Below are positions 13,331 to 25,910 of a stretch of 64,000 bases of DNA, in pieces (the stretch's first letter is position 1; the number at the start of each line of letters is the position of its first letter). The stretch is taken from positions 18,109,501 through 18,173,500 of the forward strand of contig CM076267.1 in NCBI GenBank assembly GCA_038380795.1. The letters run 5' to 3'. Below the pieces are notes generated by a model that made no database searches, had not been told where the DNA came from, and saw only the letters and a program-made list of their open reading frames with translations. Made by a program: the position numbers and the translations under genes. The stretch comes from Pyrocephalus nanus. Lineage: Eukaryota > Chordata > Aves > Passeriformes > Tyrannidae.

Positions 13331-13400
13331 TAAAGTTTGACCCAGCAGAGCACTTAAGCATGTCCTTAAGTTTAAGCAAGAGTAGTCCCACAAACTCTTA
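13331..13400. repeat. Half copy of the palindromic amniote repeat
   Basis: TTGACCCAGCAGAGCACTTAAGCATG is followed by TCCTTAAGTTTAAGCAAGAGTAGTCCCAC, the left arm and centre of the family seen complete at 47,112-47,237. The right arm is missing or unrecognisable. It lies about 450 bp after the MIR relic. Confidence 0.6.
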
Positions 13401-13420
13401 CAGTAAAGCCTAAATAAGGA

Positions 13421-16400
13421 ACCAGAACTTTTCAGAGTTAAGGGAATATTCTGTAAAAGATGTGAAACAATTATAACACAAACATGAATATACGTATGCT
13501 AATATGCATATTGTGAAACTATGCAGTATGAACAGATCCCCAAAGAAGTGAGCAAAAATATGGCTACCTTTAAAAACTGGTGATTAAACAATGGATGTTC
13601 CTTGACATTAGCCATGTTCCCCAACAAGCACACATCCTACCTTCATTTGCAACTCAAAGTGTTTTTCAAATACTTGCATTTGCTTTCTCTATTTTAACTG
13701 TCCTTTGAATGCATGTAGATGTAGAAAAAATTTCACACAGATATTACTGTCTGTAACATGCTTTCTTCAAAAATATTTTTCAGTCATGATACATTTTTTC
13801 AGAAATTCTGTCTATATTTTTAGGAAAAACCCAAACTGAGCTAAGTGAAGAAAAATATAGGCTACAAGTAGAACCTAGAAATAAAACAAAGAAGAAAAAA
13901 TAAGAATTGTACATCAAGGATTTTATCTAATTTAATTACCTAGAAGGTTGAAGTCAACAAACATAAAATATCAAAGTTTTGGTTACTTAAGTTTGTGCAA
14001 TGGAATGCACATTAACAGGGATCATTTTTCTTCTCTTGATTCAGATATAGATATTTGAGTATGCTCATCTTCATTTCATGCTTTTTAATTCTGATTCTTT
14101 GGAAACAAAAGTAAACACAAAACATGAAAACATTAAACACCCCCAACTGAAAATTGTTACAAAAGCACCAGCAGCAGAGAAGAATTGTAATTAAAAATGT
14201 ACTGGCCCACAAAGGAAGCAATAAACAACCATTTTGGCTGTGCAACTTCTGTAAATCAACTAAAATCCTAAGAAAGGACTCAAGCCTATGCAGATATTGA
14301 TATATCAAAAACATGCTAAGAATGACAGTATAATAAGAACCATCACTAGAAATAAAATTTAAAAAAGAAAGTAAAAGAAAAACCCGAATGTGGCTTAATA
14401 GCCACCTTTTGAAGAAAACTGAGAGCTCTAGGAAAAACAGAAGTCCGCTGTCTTCCCTAGCCTCATAAATTTTTACTGTCCAAACTCCAGCTTGGGGTAC
14501 ATAATTTTTATTTTTCACACAAGAAATCTTGCTCATAAGTATGGCATGAAGGTAGGATGAGACAATGGTAAAATTGTTGAGAAGGTTGGAATCTGCACAA
14601 CTTATTACCACTGTAAAGGGGTTATTAACTGAAAAAATATTACAAAAAAAACATTTCTCTTGAATATGTAAAGTTCATAGCAATCATAAATGCTAGGGAA
14701 AAACAAGAGAAAAGACATCAAGAACTCATGAAATAAAAGGAATGTCCTTGATCTTTTCTTCTCCTGGGAATTTAAATATAGTGAAAATTTGGAAGATGCA
14801 GTTTCTTTACCAAGCAGCTCAGTTACCATAACTGATACACATTGCCAGTCTTTGAATACTAATTGTGTTTAATACAGTTTCATGTTGCATCAAAGTACAA
14901 AATCAATACCATTTGTCCAACAAACAGGAAAAAATAGAATCTATAAACTGCTCTTATTGAGTAATTAAACACCTATTATTATCATGAGTGGTGAAACAAT
15001 GAATTTGATAAGACAAATTTTTGTGAGAAAACACTGCAGTGATTAATACCTCCCTATGTATTAAATAAAAATGACTGCCTTTTGTGCAGTACTGCTGGCA
15101 GAAGAACAGGAATGAGAGAAGTAGTTGCCAGTGCCACAATAACAGGCTAACCTTGAACTGAACTCCTTTCCTCAAGAAATTAAATGCTGTAGCAGGACTT
15201 TAAATCCCTCCACTTAGAGCTCATTTGTGTTTCACGTAACCTGCAGTTCCTGAAGAGAACTCATTATCTTCAAAAGGAGAATCCTTTTATAATTTCTTTA
15301 CAAATGTGTATATTGTTTCTGCAAAAAAGTATTTCATATCAGAAAAGGGATAAGAGTATTAACAATGTAAGCAAGGCAAAAAGGCTCGTATCATTAAGAA
15401 ACCATTTCTGCTTCCTGGGAATTCAAACACCAGCCATAGTGGTATGGGAAAATGAATGAGAATGAGGTTAAAGAAAATGTACCTTTACAGCAAAATTTTA
15501 ATCTGTTAGATTGATGCTAAACTGCCTTGGTCTTTCTGCTGCTATATGCTGTATTTCTATGTATAGACCTCCCTCCCCCAACGCCCCTCCTGTAGCTTTG
15601 GCTTCCTATTTTTCTTTTCACTTAGAATGATGCACTAGGAACAACTATAGAGTACAAAAGATGAATCTATGGATGTGACACTTGTAAAGGGTAACCCTAT
15701 TTCACAAGTGAGATGGGACAAAAAAGAAAGAAAAAAAGGCCACAGAAGCAATAACTGCTCACTGAATTACCATTAAATTGTAAGATTTACAATCCAATGT
15801 ACAGTAAGTGCATATCTAATGGAGTTTGTCCTCTAAAAGAATATAAAGTAGATCTTTGCAGTATATGATGTATGCAGGTTATTTTTTTTTTTTAATCAGG
15901 ACACGTAGAAAACAGATGCGCACATAAATTCCAGATTTTTTTATACATATTAACACTAAGTCAAAGCTAACATTAAATTATGACAAATGTGGTATGATTA
16001 GCGGGATCTGGCTTTGTATTTTCAAAACATGCTCACATTCTACAAAGAGACATAAAAGATGACTTTAACACAACCAGTCAATACTGCTTTCAAAGATACC
16101 ACTGGTAAAAGCAGATCACAAATTCAGTTTATTGCTCTGATCTACTGGAATTCAATGAAATGACTTTTTGTAAGGGGTGGCAAAGCAGCTGCTGACCATT
16201 TCCAAAATATTTAAACAAAATATCTTCACAGGAGTTTCAGATCACCTAATTTACTACAGCTTTAAATCACTCCCAATATTTATTTCCATATAATGAATGT
16301 AAAATTAATAAGGCTCATGCACAGCACTATTATTGGTAACATTTCTGTGATTAATTTCATTACTCTTACTTGTATGACCGTAACTGTTGAGTGATGTAAG

Positions 16401-18860
16401 TTTAGAAATCAGCAAGGCATGTCAAACAATTATTTAAAAAGGAATAAACTTTTACACAAAATACCAGGCATATTCTTGTTATATTACAAGGATATCAATA
16501 ATCACATATTTTATAGGAGGACTCTAGAAAATTCCAGCCTATAATAAAATCCAAAACTATCAAGAGACAAAGGGACTTTTTGGTGGATAAGCCATTCAAA
16601 TAGCAGCAAGGTATATAGTGTTCTACTCTCTTAATTCAAATTAAGTTTTATTTTTTCTTAGCTAAAAACTTTGAGTTTCCACATTTCTGTACATGGCATT
16701 AAAACTTTCACTCTCCTGCCTAAAAGGAAGTTTGCCTACCACACAAATTTTCCAGTTATCTGGCTTTTATTTCAGAGGATTAAAAAGCAACGCAGAAGAT
16801 CAGCAACGATAGCCTTGTTCTCTTCAACCTTAGTGAATCAAGTTCACTGGAGGTGAAGCAGTGGAATTATCAGTACAAGTGGCTGTGTCATCAAAGCTTT
16901 CTGAGAGGTAGTGTATGGAAATGCCTAAACAAACAGAAGCGTAAAAGCTGTCTGTATACGAAAGGGCTTTCCCAAGGCTTTTCATTAAAACAATTCCAAT
17001 TGCAGCTTCACGATGCAGCATTATATTATGTGAGAAATATAAAATCTTGACATTTTTCTAAATGTGAATGGGTTAAAGAACCTCTCCACGCTACAGTAAG
17101 CCTGAGAATTTCCAGCAGCTGATGAAGACCAGTTGACCACCTGATACTTTTTCAGCAGGGTGATAAAATTAAAGGATTGCTTTGATTTGCTTGAAGGATT
17201 ACTTTCTATAGTTAATTGTTTAAAGTGCACTGTCTTACAAAAGGGAAAAATATCAAGAAGGTTAATGTAGACTGAGCTAATTGCAAGCTGATTATATTGT
17301 ACAAAGCAAGAGATATTACCTGTGTTACATACCATCACAAAGACCGCCTATTCTACCCTGCTGCTGCAGCAAACAAGCTGATTTGCTAACAAAGTGGTCA
17401 GCTCGGGCACTTGCACAGCATCTCAGTAGGTCCACAGGCAACTGCTTCCCATGCAGAGAATCTCAAGCTTCATTTTCCAATCTGATTACACGGCTCCTTA
17501 TTCCAGCAGCCTTAAACCTTCATGGCAGTTTACCAACATTTTCATCACTTTTTCTTTTACAAATCAAAAGAACTGATAAGCTCTCAGGTACCCGGGATTT
17601 CATAGTCGATGGCTGGCAGGCAGCCAGCTTCCCTCACAGCACAACTGTTTCATGCCACAATGCAAAAAGCACGCTGAATTTAACAGATAGCACAGAACTA
17701 TTAGAGTTTTGCAGTACGTACAAGCAAGCAGCATGTTTCTGTCTTTACAGATGTTAACAGTTCTGTTTAGTCACATTTATAACATGCCTAGACCCAAAGA
17801 GACGGGTTTAAAAAAAAAAAAAAAAAAAAAGAAAAAACAGAACAAATGAAGACACTGAACTGACATTAAGTCAATCACACTACAAACTGTGCACTCAAGT
17901 TACTTCAGTGCAGTGCTTCCAAATTACCAGGAATTTGAGTCAACGCTAAAAACATTTGATAAAAAACTTAAATTAAGAAAAAGAAAAACAAATCTTTACA
18001 TCAAATTAGGCTCTTTGATATAAACTGAGACATTTTTTTTTAAGAGTAAAACAAATGCAAAAAGGGACACTTCTATATTTTTGGCATGTGAAATGCTTAC
18101 ATAAAGCATTAAAATACACACAAGATATACTTGGATTTACTTAATCTGTGGCTCAAAAATACCACTCGAATGATGAAGGAACAAAAATATGATTCTTCTT
18201 GGTAAATGTGAAATAACTATAAATTGCTTATTCTGATGTATACCATTTAATGTGTAAAAATCTGAGGTACATGGAAAACTTAAAAATATATACATGTAAA
18301 TTTATATATATATATAAAGAAAATAACAGAATGCAGAATGACAATTCTAGAAAAATATTATCCTACAAATCTCAAGGATTTCAACAAAAAGAAATCCAAC
18401 CAAAAAAGCAAGAGAGAAGGAAACTTCCTAATTTTTGGTTAAAGAAAGAAATCATTATTATTAAACCAACAAGTTTTTACATATTGCTACTGAGGCTTGC
18501 TCTCCTTTTCCAAGAAATTCATTATCCACATATTATTTGCATAATGCCCAAAATATCCTACATGGAACTAACCTAGCACAAAGTTAATAGCATAGAAAAC
18601 AATTCCCCCACATCCCCCACCCAAGAAAAACAATTTTTTTTTTTTTTAAATCAAGTGGATCGCACTAAAATCCGAAGAAATATGACCCATAAAGTATTCT
18701 TAAAAGAAGAAATGCAATTTTGCATATCATCACTTTTATCATAATGGGGTGGAAATGTGGAAGGTAAGACATTAAGTTATGGAAGAGGGGAAAAAAAAGT
18801 ACAACTAAGCTGGTGCAATGGCTCAGTACTCCAGATCACCAGTGCATTGACCCTCTGTAT
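13421..18860. other. AT-rich non-coding DNA, no recognised element
   Basis: It includes the longest non-island open frame of the window (minus strand, 14,012-14,611, 199 codons), rich in Leu, Phe, Ile, Ser and Tyr because it reads an A-rich plus strand. I treat it as chance. A somewhat GC-richer segment at 16,830-17,760 has open frames on both strands and may be conserved non-coding sequence, but nothing specific can be named. Poly-A/T runs lie at 17,810 and 18,634. Confidence 0.5.
17810..17830. repeat. A21 homopolymer
   Basis: Uninterrupted A run followed by G and a further six A. There is no recognisable retroposed sequence immediately upstream, so it is called a simple repeat and not a retrogene tail. 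Confidence 0.9.
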
Positions 18861-18893
18861 CTCTGAGTCATTAGCTGGAATCCCAGCTCTGCC

Positions 18894-18980
18894 TTCAGGA
18901 GTAGGGATTTGAACTCGCACACCGATGCGGTGCGATTCGGGATCTTGAGCGTGCCAGACAGAGGGGTCATTCTCCTTGGT
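18894..18980 (-). pseudogene. tRNA-Leu-like relic (tRNA pseudogene or tRNA-derived SINE head)
   Basis: Read on the minus strand from 18,980, the sequence keeps the spacing of a class II tRNA: a diverged 5' half beginning ACCAAGGAG, then CTCAAGATCCCGAATCG at the anticodon position (compare ACTTAAGATCC in tRNA-Leu), a small hairpin CGCAC...GTGCG where Leu tRNAs carry the long variable arm, and a B-box/T-arm GCGAGTTCAAATCCCTAC followed by TCCTGA. The A box is poor and the acceptor stem does not pair well, so it is not a functional tRNA. It continues into GGCAGAGCTGGGATTCC, which could be the body of a tRNA-derived SINE. It sits in a GC-rich islet of about 250 bp (18,870-19,120). Confidence 0.4.
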
Positions 18981-19120
18981 GCGGAGGAGGCCGGCGGCCC
19001 CCGGGGAGGGCAGGGCTGCATGAGTGACTGTCGCCCGGCACAGGCAGTGGACATGCTGCTGACTCAGGCAGGGACACTGACAGGCACCGCTGCTTCTCCC
19101 CATCACTCCTGGACAGAATG
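18900..19120. other. Local GC-rich, CpG-containing islet
   Basis: About 220 bp with many CpGs (ACTCGCACACCGATGCGGTG, GTGCGGAGGAGGCCGGCGGC, TGTCGCCCGGC) in an AT-rich region. It overlaps the tRNA-Leu-like relic on its left half. Several short open frames overlap here in different frames, which is expected from GC-rich DNA. It may be a small orphan CpG island or a GC-rich old repeat. Confidence 0.6.
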
Positions 19121-19984
19121 GTTTTAGGCCATTCGTGCTGACAGGTACATGCAAAATTCAGGGAGAAATTATCCACATCTCCACTGTGCATGTGCACACG
19201 TGTATTTGTATATATGCATCTCTGGGTACAGCTATACAAATGTTTACATGTATTTATGGAGACATAATGAAACAGGCTGAACTGGCTTCTGCAGCCATAG
19301 CTTGTGCTCAGCACTGCCAAAATATTCCTACACCAATTCTTCTCCTTAATACAGCTACAATGTATGTATTTATGTAGATACAGAAGCTACATATATATAC
19401 CCCAAACACACACCAATCACATACATGCATGCAATACTGCATGCAATTAGCACTACCTTTAAAATAACCGTCTCTAATTTACATAGGAATTTCCTCCCTG
19501 ATAAAATACAAAACACATTTTAATCAGCTTCTAATACCAACAGATTATTCCCATGAATGATTCCTAGTAAACTGTTTATTACAACTGTAAGGTTGGAGAG
19601 GGTCTGCTGCTTGCAGATGCAGGTTGAGGGGTTGCCTTTTTTTCTCCCACCCCCTCCTTTTTTTCCCCCTCTGATTTATTGGATGGTGAGCAAACCCACT
19701 TAAACTATAGTTGTCTGTATGAATCACTAATTTTCATGTTTCTAATTAAAATGTAAACAGTGTAATGAAGACATCAAGTTTTTAGGCAAATGTCTCTTCC
19801 AGTGCCACTTGGGGTATGGTAATTACTGAAGCAGATCTATGGATGCTCCCGAATCCTCTACAAGTCCAGATTAAAAGCATTACTGCTAAACCTTGCTTTT
19901 TACACCAGGGAATTGTGTTCTCTAACCTATTCCCAGTTTGCTTACAGATGCATATCTGTACAAGCCTTTATAACAAGTCATTAA

Positions 19985-20007
19985 AAAATAAATAAATAAA
20001 TAAAAAT
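19985..20007. repeat. (AAAT)n microsatellite
   Basis: About five AAAT units in an A-rich context. Confidence 0.85.
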
Positions 20008-21329
20008 AGAAGTTTATCATATAAATGGAACAGTTTGTGCAGGAAAAAAAGTGATTTCATTTAATTTAAAATTTGATTTCTCTTTTATGATTACACATAA
20101 CTAGCATAGTAAAAGCTGTGCTGAAAACTTATCATCTTAGCACTTCCTTCAGAAAAAGAAAAATGGATTAGGCATTACGAAGAGAATTTTTAAAAAAGCA
20201 TAAATGATATTTCAAGCTTGTATTAAAATTCTTATTGTCCCAAAATGCTTGTTTCACAGTCAATTAATTTAAGAACACATTATTCAGGAAAGCATTAATA
20301 AAAAAAAGAAATCTATTCACTGAGAAAAAATGTAAATGGCCATTGCAGATACAAAATTCTTGATGTGCAACTGAAAATCTTTTGTCATATTTATTCCAGC
20401 CTTTATGTCTATATCTGAAATTTGTCAGATTTTATCCTAAAGCAAATGACCTCTCCTACATTTACCGAAGGAATACAAGTCCTCTCCTGCTTACAATTGT
20501 TAATTGAGCCTGTCTGCTACAGCTTCTCTTTCCTCTCCAAATACTTATTTTACATATTTACTGCCAAGCACTTGAACAGTCCTCTATTTTATTATAATAC
20601 TGGTGTTCCCCCTGCCCCCCACCCCCCCAACTCCTTCTGGAAGATTTTTTTTTTTTTTTTTAAATGTACCGCGAATAGTTAAAGCTGCAATTCAATAAAG
20701 CATCTAAAATGCCTGGTACGAGACAAGGATTTTCCCCCTCCCTTCATGGACTCAAGTCCATATTCTGAGTGGTACAGCCAATTTTCATATTATTTTTACA
20801 TAAATGCTAGACAAGCATGTCTGCATTGCTAACCTGGATCATGAAGATGAGAGTGCACAGAATGTACGTGTGTATATGTGCACGTGCATAAACATTTTAG
20901 TGGGTGGTCCACCATTTCAGTTCTATTTTACTAGTAAAGTACTGTATACAAATAAGTGAATACTTGCCAGTAGAAAAAAATATATATATAGGATTTCAGA
21001 TTACATCAAATCATAAAGCATCTTGTCTCTCAAATCATAAATGCACTGGCAGAATAAAACAAGAAAAGGCTCTATTTAGGCATTTCCTTCAAATGTATTG
21101 TTCCAGCAAAACCCGATTTAATTAGGCAAATAGCATTTTAAAGGCTACTGCTTTATAACACGGTACTCTTGAAAATTATGGGGGTTGAAAACACTATTCT
21201 CATTTAGCTTTGTGGTAAACAAAAAAAAATAAAAAAAAATTTTAAAAAAGATTATACTCACACATGTTAAACATCTTTTTTTATTACTATTATGGATTGA
21301 GACAATGGGGAAATCTTATGTCTTCGCAA

Positions 21330-21600
21330 CAGTTCCAAGGCCATACTAATCAGGTGTAATTTTTAATAAACACTGACTGTTTGGTGCTCATTCAAGGTAT
21401 TTCATTAGGAGGTTATTCATTTAAAATAAATGTTTCAATCACATCAAGCTGTAACCTTTCTTGAAATGTAAATGAATGGTTTAAATGAGAAGATTAATAA
21501 AGAAGGGATGTTCCAATTCCAAGCATGGCATGCTATGTATTTTTAAATTTGTCTATGCCAGATGCTGTCAGTCAGAACAAAAAACTGTCCAAGCAGACAA
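21330..21600. promoter_or_regulatory. Candidate conserved non-coding element
   Basis: Balanced, non-repetitive sequence with homeodomain-like AATCAGGTGTAATTTTTAATAAA, octamer/POU-like AAATGTAAATGAATGG and TEAD-like GGAATGT-type words, no open frame and no similarity to the repeats recognised elsewhere in the window. It resembles deeply conserved intronic regulatory DNA. Only an alignment could confirm this. Confidence 0.25.
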
Positions 21601-21988
21601 TCTGTGCGTCTGAATGTTGATCATGTTGGAAAGTAAAGGGGGAGGGGGGAGAGAGTGTGTCAAGGATTCATGGTCCTTCATCTTTGCAGTAGAGCAAACA
21701 CGTCTCTCAGTATAACGACAGACAGCTGCTTCCACTTTCTAATGTGCCCTAACTTAGATCACTGAAAGAATTGTCAGCACTCAGAGAAACACACAAAGAT
21801 AACACAGCCAGCTGCCATGAAGGGGGAAACAGCACAGCTCAGAAGAAATGGGATTTGTTCCATTTGCATGATGCTGGCTCCCTTGGGCCCCTTTCTTTCA
21901 AATCCAAAGCACAAAAGACAACACTTAACATATTTGCTTAAAGATGACAACCTCATGTTGATTTCATTTGGATGTAACAGTGTCAGGA

Positions 21989-22019
21989 TTACAGATATAA
22001 GAATATATTATATCTGTAA
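21989..22019. repeat. Near-perfect hairpin (12-bp arms)
   Basis: TTACAGATATAA (21,989-22,000) and its exact reverse complement TTATATCTGTAA (22,008-22,019) are separated by a 7-nt loop. It would form a short stable AT-rich stem-loop. It does not match any miRNA hairpin I recognise, and the stem is shorter than that of a typical pre-miRNA. Confidence 0.6.
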
Positions 22020-22519
22020 CAGAGACTGACAAATGTATCCATCAGTGAAACTGTCTGATTCATCTGCTTATACAGCCATTTTACCATCCCAAGGGTGCCA
22101 TCTAAGTAGTAACTTTAGAAGACTGAAGGTCTAATTTTATTACACCACATTTCAACCTACTAAACAATATTATTTCTAAAATAGATCATTTTTATTGGAA
22201 GTCTCCCTGATGAAAAATCCAGTAGACACTGGAGAATTTATGAACTGTGTGGGTCCTTTGAACTCAATATACTGCCCATTTTAAGCAACTTTCTTTATAC
22301 ACAATCAAAACCTAAACTCAAATAACTGAAACTGAGTAAAAAACATACAGGATAATGGTACCTATTTTAATATTACATCATAGTCTGTTCCTATTTAAAT
22401 ATCTCCATCACTATCTAAAGTGCTTCTTGTTAGAGTTATGTATCAATAAAAGAATATCTCCAATAAAAAATCTATGAATAATTATTTTTCTTCAACACGC
22501 TTTGAACCAGCTATACAAT

Positions 22520-22780
22520 CTAATTTTTTGGTTGAGGTTTTCATTGGGCACTCCGAAAGTCACACCGAAGTGACTGAAAACCGAAGACGCCACTCATCAC
22601 ATTGTGCTGCAGCTGCAGAAACAAAACCAAACTAAAGGGCACAGATTTGCAAGATTGCCCGTCAGCACGGGTTTATGGACTGGCCTCTTTTTTAATAAGA
22701 TGAAACAATTAGGCCGTGTTCAGACCTTCTCTAGTTTTCAATGAATTACAGTGAAATGTCTGAGGGCACAAGTATCCCCC
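22520..22780. promoter_or_regulatory. Candidate conserved non-coding element with clustered CpGs
   Basis: Between 22,550 and 22,700 there are several CpGs (CTCCGAAAG, CACCGAAGTG, AAACCGAAGACGCC, GCCCGTCAGCACGG) in otherwise CpG-poor DNA, plus a CAGCTGCAG E-box motif. CpG retention outside an island usually means either recent insertion or constraint. No repeat family is recognised here, which favours constraint. Confidence 0.25.
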
Positions 22781-24522
22781 CACCACCCCAACACCACCAA
22801 GTGACTCTGCATATCGCTCCCTACGTGAACTGCTTTGTCTAGAGGAACTCAAAACTGCTTGTTGCTATCTGCTGCCACCAAGAACTGCACCGTAATTCAC
22901 TAGATTGAAGTTGTTTTGTAAAATGGAGTTAACTGCTGTACGTGGAATTTCAGCACAGCAGATGGTTACCAATCATTATTTTCAATTTGTTTAGTTTCAA
23001 GCAATGGGGCTGTTTGGGAGGAGCAGAGCGGAGGACAGGAATGGGGAGAGCAGCAAGGTTACATGCACTGGCTTGCAATGCAAGTAGTGCTAGATGGCAT
23101 AGCATTAAAAGGAGGGGAAAAAAAGTGTCTGCTCAAAACTGCAGCAAAGCTAAACAAAAAAACAAACAAAAAAAGAAAACAAAACAAAAAGGAAAAAAGA
23201 AGGAGGGGGGGTTGGATAAAATCAGATTTTATATACACATATAGACAAAAAAAAAAAATGAATTCAACATTTAAAAAGGGGCACTTATGATCAATTGTTC
23301 TCTGTTCAAGAGTTACCTTACATTTTAAACATGGGAAATGGACTAGAAAGTTTCCAAAGGTAAATTGTCTCTATTCACACTTTGCCATCATTCAAATTTA
23401 AATCATGCTCTACTATAAGTGGTTCAGTTGTTGAACTGGAAATGGAAAAGGAACCATTTATGGACAAGTGCACATGAACAGAAATTAAGCTGTAAATATC
23501 TGGGCTGGGCCATTATTGTAGTCCAGAAACATCTGGGGCTGAAGCCAAGGCTAGGCCCCACTCCTTCTGTGTTCATGTAATGGCTTAGATGATTTATAAC
23601 TTACTGCTTCTATTAAAAATGGTTTAAAGAGGAATTTGGAGCCTGAATTCTAAAATCAATGTGGCTTTGCTCTTGCTTTCATTTGTTCAGGCAGGAAAAA
23701 AAATTTCTTTGCTGTTTTACTCCCCTGTCCAATGTTTAAGAAGCACAGTGTTCACCACAAGGACAAAATTCACATTTTTCTGAATTCAGACAAAAGACAC
23801 AACACACACCCTTCCAGCTACAAAAGCCAGTGACTAGTCATCCAGCTTACATTGGTGTTGCTTGGTGCCTTAATATTGCCCGCTAAAATTGACTTTGAAT
23901 TATTTTCCCAATGTAACTCTTTTTTTTTAATCCTGTATAAACTGTATCAACACTTTCACAGCATATTCACTTGTTCCTGCTATTTTGAACCATCTGAGTC
24001 CGTTAGCTCTGCCTGCCACCACGATGCCACAGGTGATGTGGGCAGAGGCCCTCCAGGAGGCACCCCATTGACACTATGTCCCTTCTGGGCACATTTCTGG
24101 CTCTAGGACTTGCTTTCTTCCCCTCATTCACTTCAACGCAGCCTGACCTTCTTTTGGCTTTCAGAACAAGCGGTAAAAGCCACCAACTTGGCAGGTGGAA
24201 GAGAAAGGCCCAGGATATTGGGGTTTGGAGAACAATAAGGGATATACTTGGATGATACTAATCCTTCATCAGTAGTTAGCAAAAAAAGATTGCTCTCTCT
24301 CAGGCAGAACAGCAGGGACAGTCACTGACTGTAAACAAGTCTGTCATCAAAAAACTTGGTTATTTAAGACTGACCAGATACTCTACCTATATTTCCAACC
24401 TATTACCATGACAGCTAAAGATTATTTTAAGAGTACGCCTAGCCCTGCAGAGATTAGGTTTGTAAAGGGGTTAATCATAATGCCCTCCAGGTGTTATACA
24501 TCCTTTTTTATTGGGGTTTCAG

Positions 24523-24684
24523 TATGTTGGGCAGTTCACGGCACAGCTCCACCAAACAACACTGAATGAAGAAGCAAGTTTGCAAACCTGGGTGTGTGCC
24601 AAGGTTGAAGTGACACACTCTCTCAGCCCCCTGGGAAAAAGTGGATTAGATGAATCACAAAACAATGTCACAGTTATTTCTCCA
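24523..24684 (+). other. Candidate plus-strand coding exon (54 codons, unidentified)
   Basis: A 162-nt segment (exactly 54 codons, phase 0 at both ends) is open in one frame. It is preceded by a pyrimidine-rich stretch ending in an acceptor (CCTTTTTTTATTGGGGTTTCAG, AG at 24,521-24,522) and followed by a good donor (CCA|GTAAGT at 24,685). The translation is compositionally ordinary (begins YVGQFTAQLHQTTLNEEASL, ends NNVTVISP) rather than low complexity. I recognise no family. It lies on the strand opposite the presumed CpG-island gene, so it would belong to another transcript, an unspliced relic, or be chance. About one such coincidence in 64 kb would not be surprising. Confidence 0.2.
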
Positions 24685-25889
24685 GTAAGTTAACTATCTG
24701 TTGGTCACAGCTGATGAAGACATAGAAGTTTGGCCTAGGACTTTCACAGATTATGTTCTATCTTGGAAATTTTTTTCCCCTGAATCTCCATAAACTGTAA
24801 TTATTCTTAGACCAACAAAAACTCTTGACATTTTGAAGCAATGAAAAATATTGCCAAGGGGGTTTCTTCAGCGTGGGAACAAACTACCTGAGTCTCCCAA
24901 ACCGTTCACAGGTTATTGTCAAACTGCCTCAACAAAATTTGGTCCAGTGTCAACCGCAAAGGAGACACCATACCCTTCGTATACTAAACAACTTTTATTT
25001 TAATTAGTTTTGAAGAAAAGGTTAGAAAGCTAAATGGGAACCAAGCAAAGATGCCCTGGTTATAGGTCAGGGAACCTAAAAAATAAACAAAACCAATCCC
25101 CTTTTGCTGGATTCTTTCTCAGTTTTTTCTTCTGTTGTACAGAAATGCAAAAACTCAACAATGCAGTTAAGCTTTATGGCTCATTAAAGGTGTAGCTAAA
25201 ATGCTGTACTAGTGCAATTTTTCAAGCAGAAAGTGTGCAAGTTATACCACTATACTTTTAGGAAAAATTGTCTACTTGGTTAATGACATTCCATGCAACA
25301 AATTTTTCTTGTCTATACATTTCTCCCTAAACAGAACAAAACTAAACTATGGACTGGGGCATGTCCTAATTTAGAGTACCAAATTCAAGAATACTTGCTT
25401 TTTTTGTTCTACATTGGTAGATCTACAGGAAATTTGAAGCAGACTATCAGATGCATTTGAATTACTCGAAACTTTGATTGCTAATAGCAATATACTGGAG
25501 TAGAGAACCAGAGTGAAACATTTTAACTAGAGAATAAATGTGACTTCACATAAATATCAACATTAGTAACAATAATCCATAGGAGAACAAGAAACTGTAA
25601 TATGGTGTCTCACAAGAGAAAAGGGTCAAGCAATTGGACCCAGGCAACTGGAGTAGGGTTAACTGGGTTTAATCCCACCTGAATTACTTACTATCCAGAT
25701 TTTAGTCCATAATAAAATTTAGTACCTAATTCTGGGAGTCTCAAATACTGTGCACTGGCTTCTGTAGTCTTTACTACAGCAAAGAGCAGTGTATACCTAA
25801 AGAAATGTTTCTACCAGGTGAAGAAATATCTGCAAGTAAGCAACATATGAATTTGAGTCTAGTTTCCTAAAGATAACTACTAAAGAGAA

Positions 25890-25910
25890 AAACAAACAAA
25901 CAAACAAAAA
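25890..25910. repeat. (AAAC)n simple repeat
   Basis: Tandem AAAC units in an A-rich tract. Many A-rich patches in the window (for example 6,277-6,345 and 23,152-23,205) have the same CAAA/CAAAA flavour. Confidence 0.85.

Noticed and set aside
17281..17757. 158-codon plus-strand frame
   Set aside because: Length near the chance maximum, Ser/Cys/Leu-rich, no recognisable family. The opposite strand is also open for 105 codons nearby, suggesting composition, not coding.
21989..22019. Possible microRNA precursor
   Set aside because: The stem is only 12 bp and AT-rich, shorter than a pre-miRNA, and neither arm matches a miRNA I know. Kept only as a hairpin.
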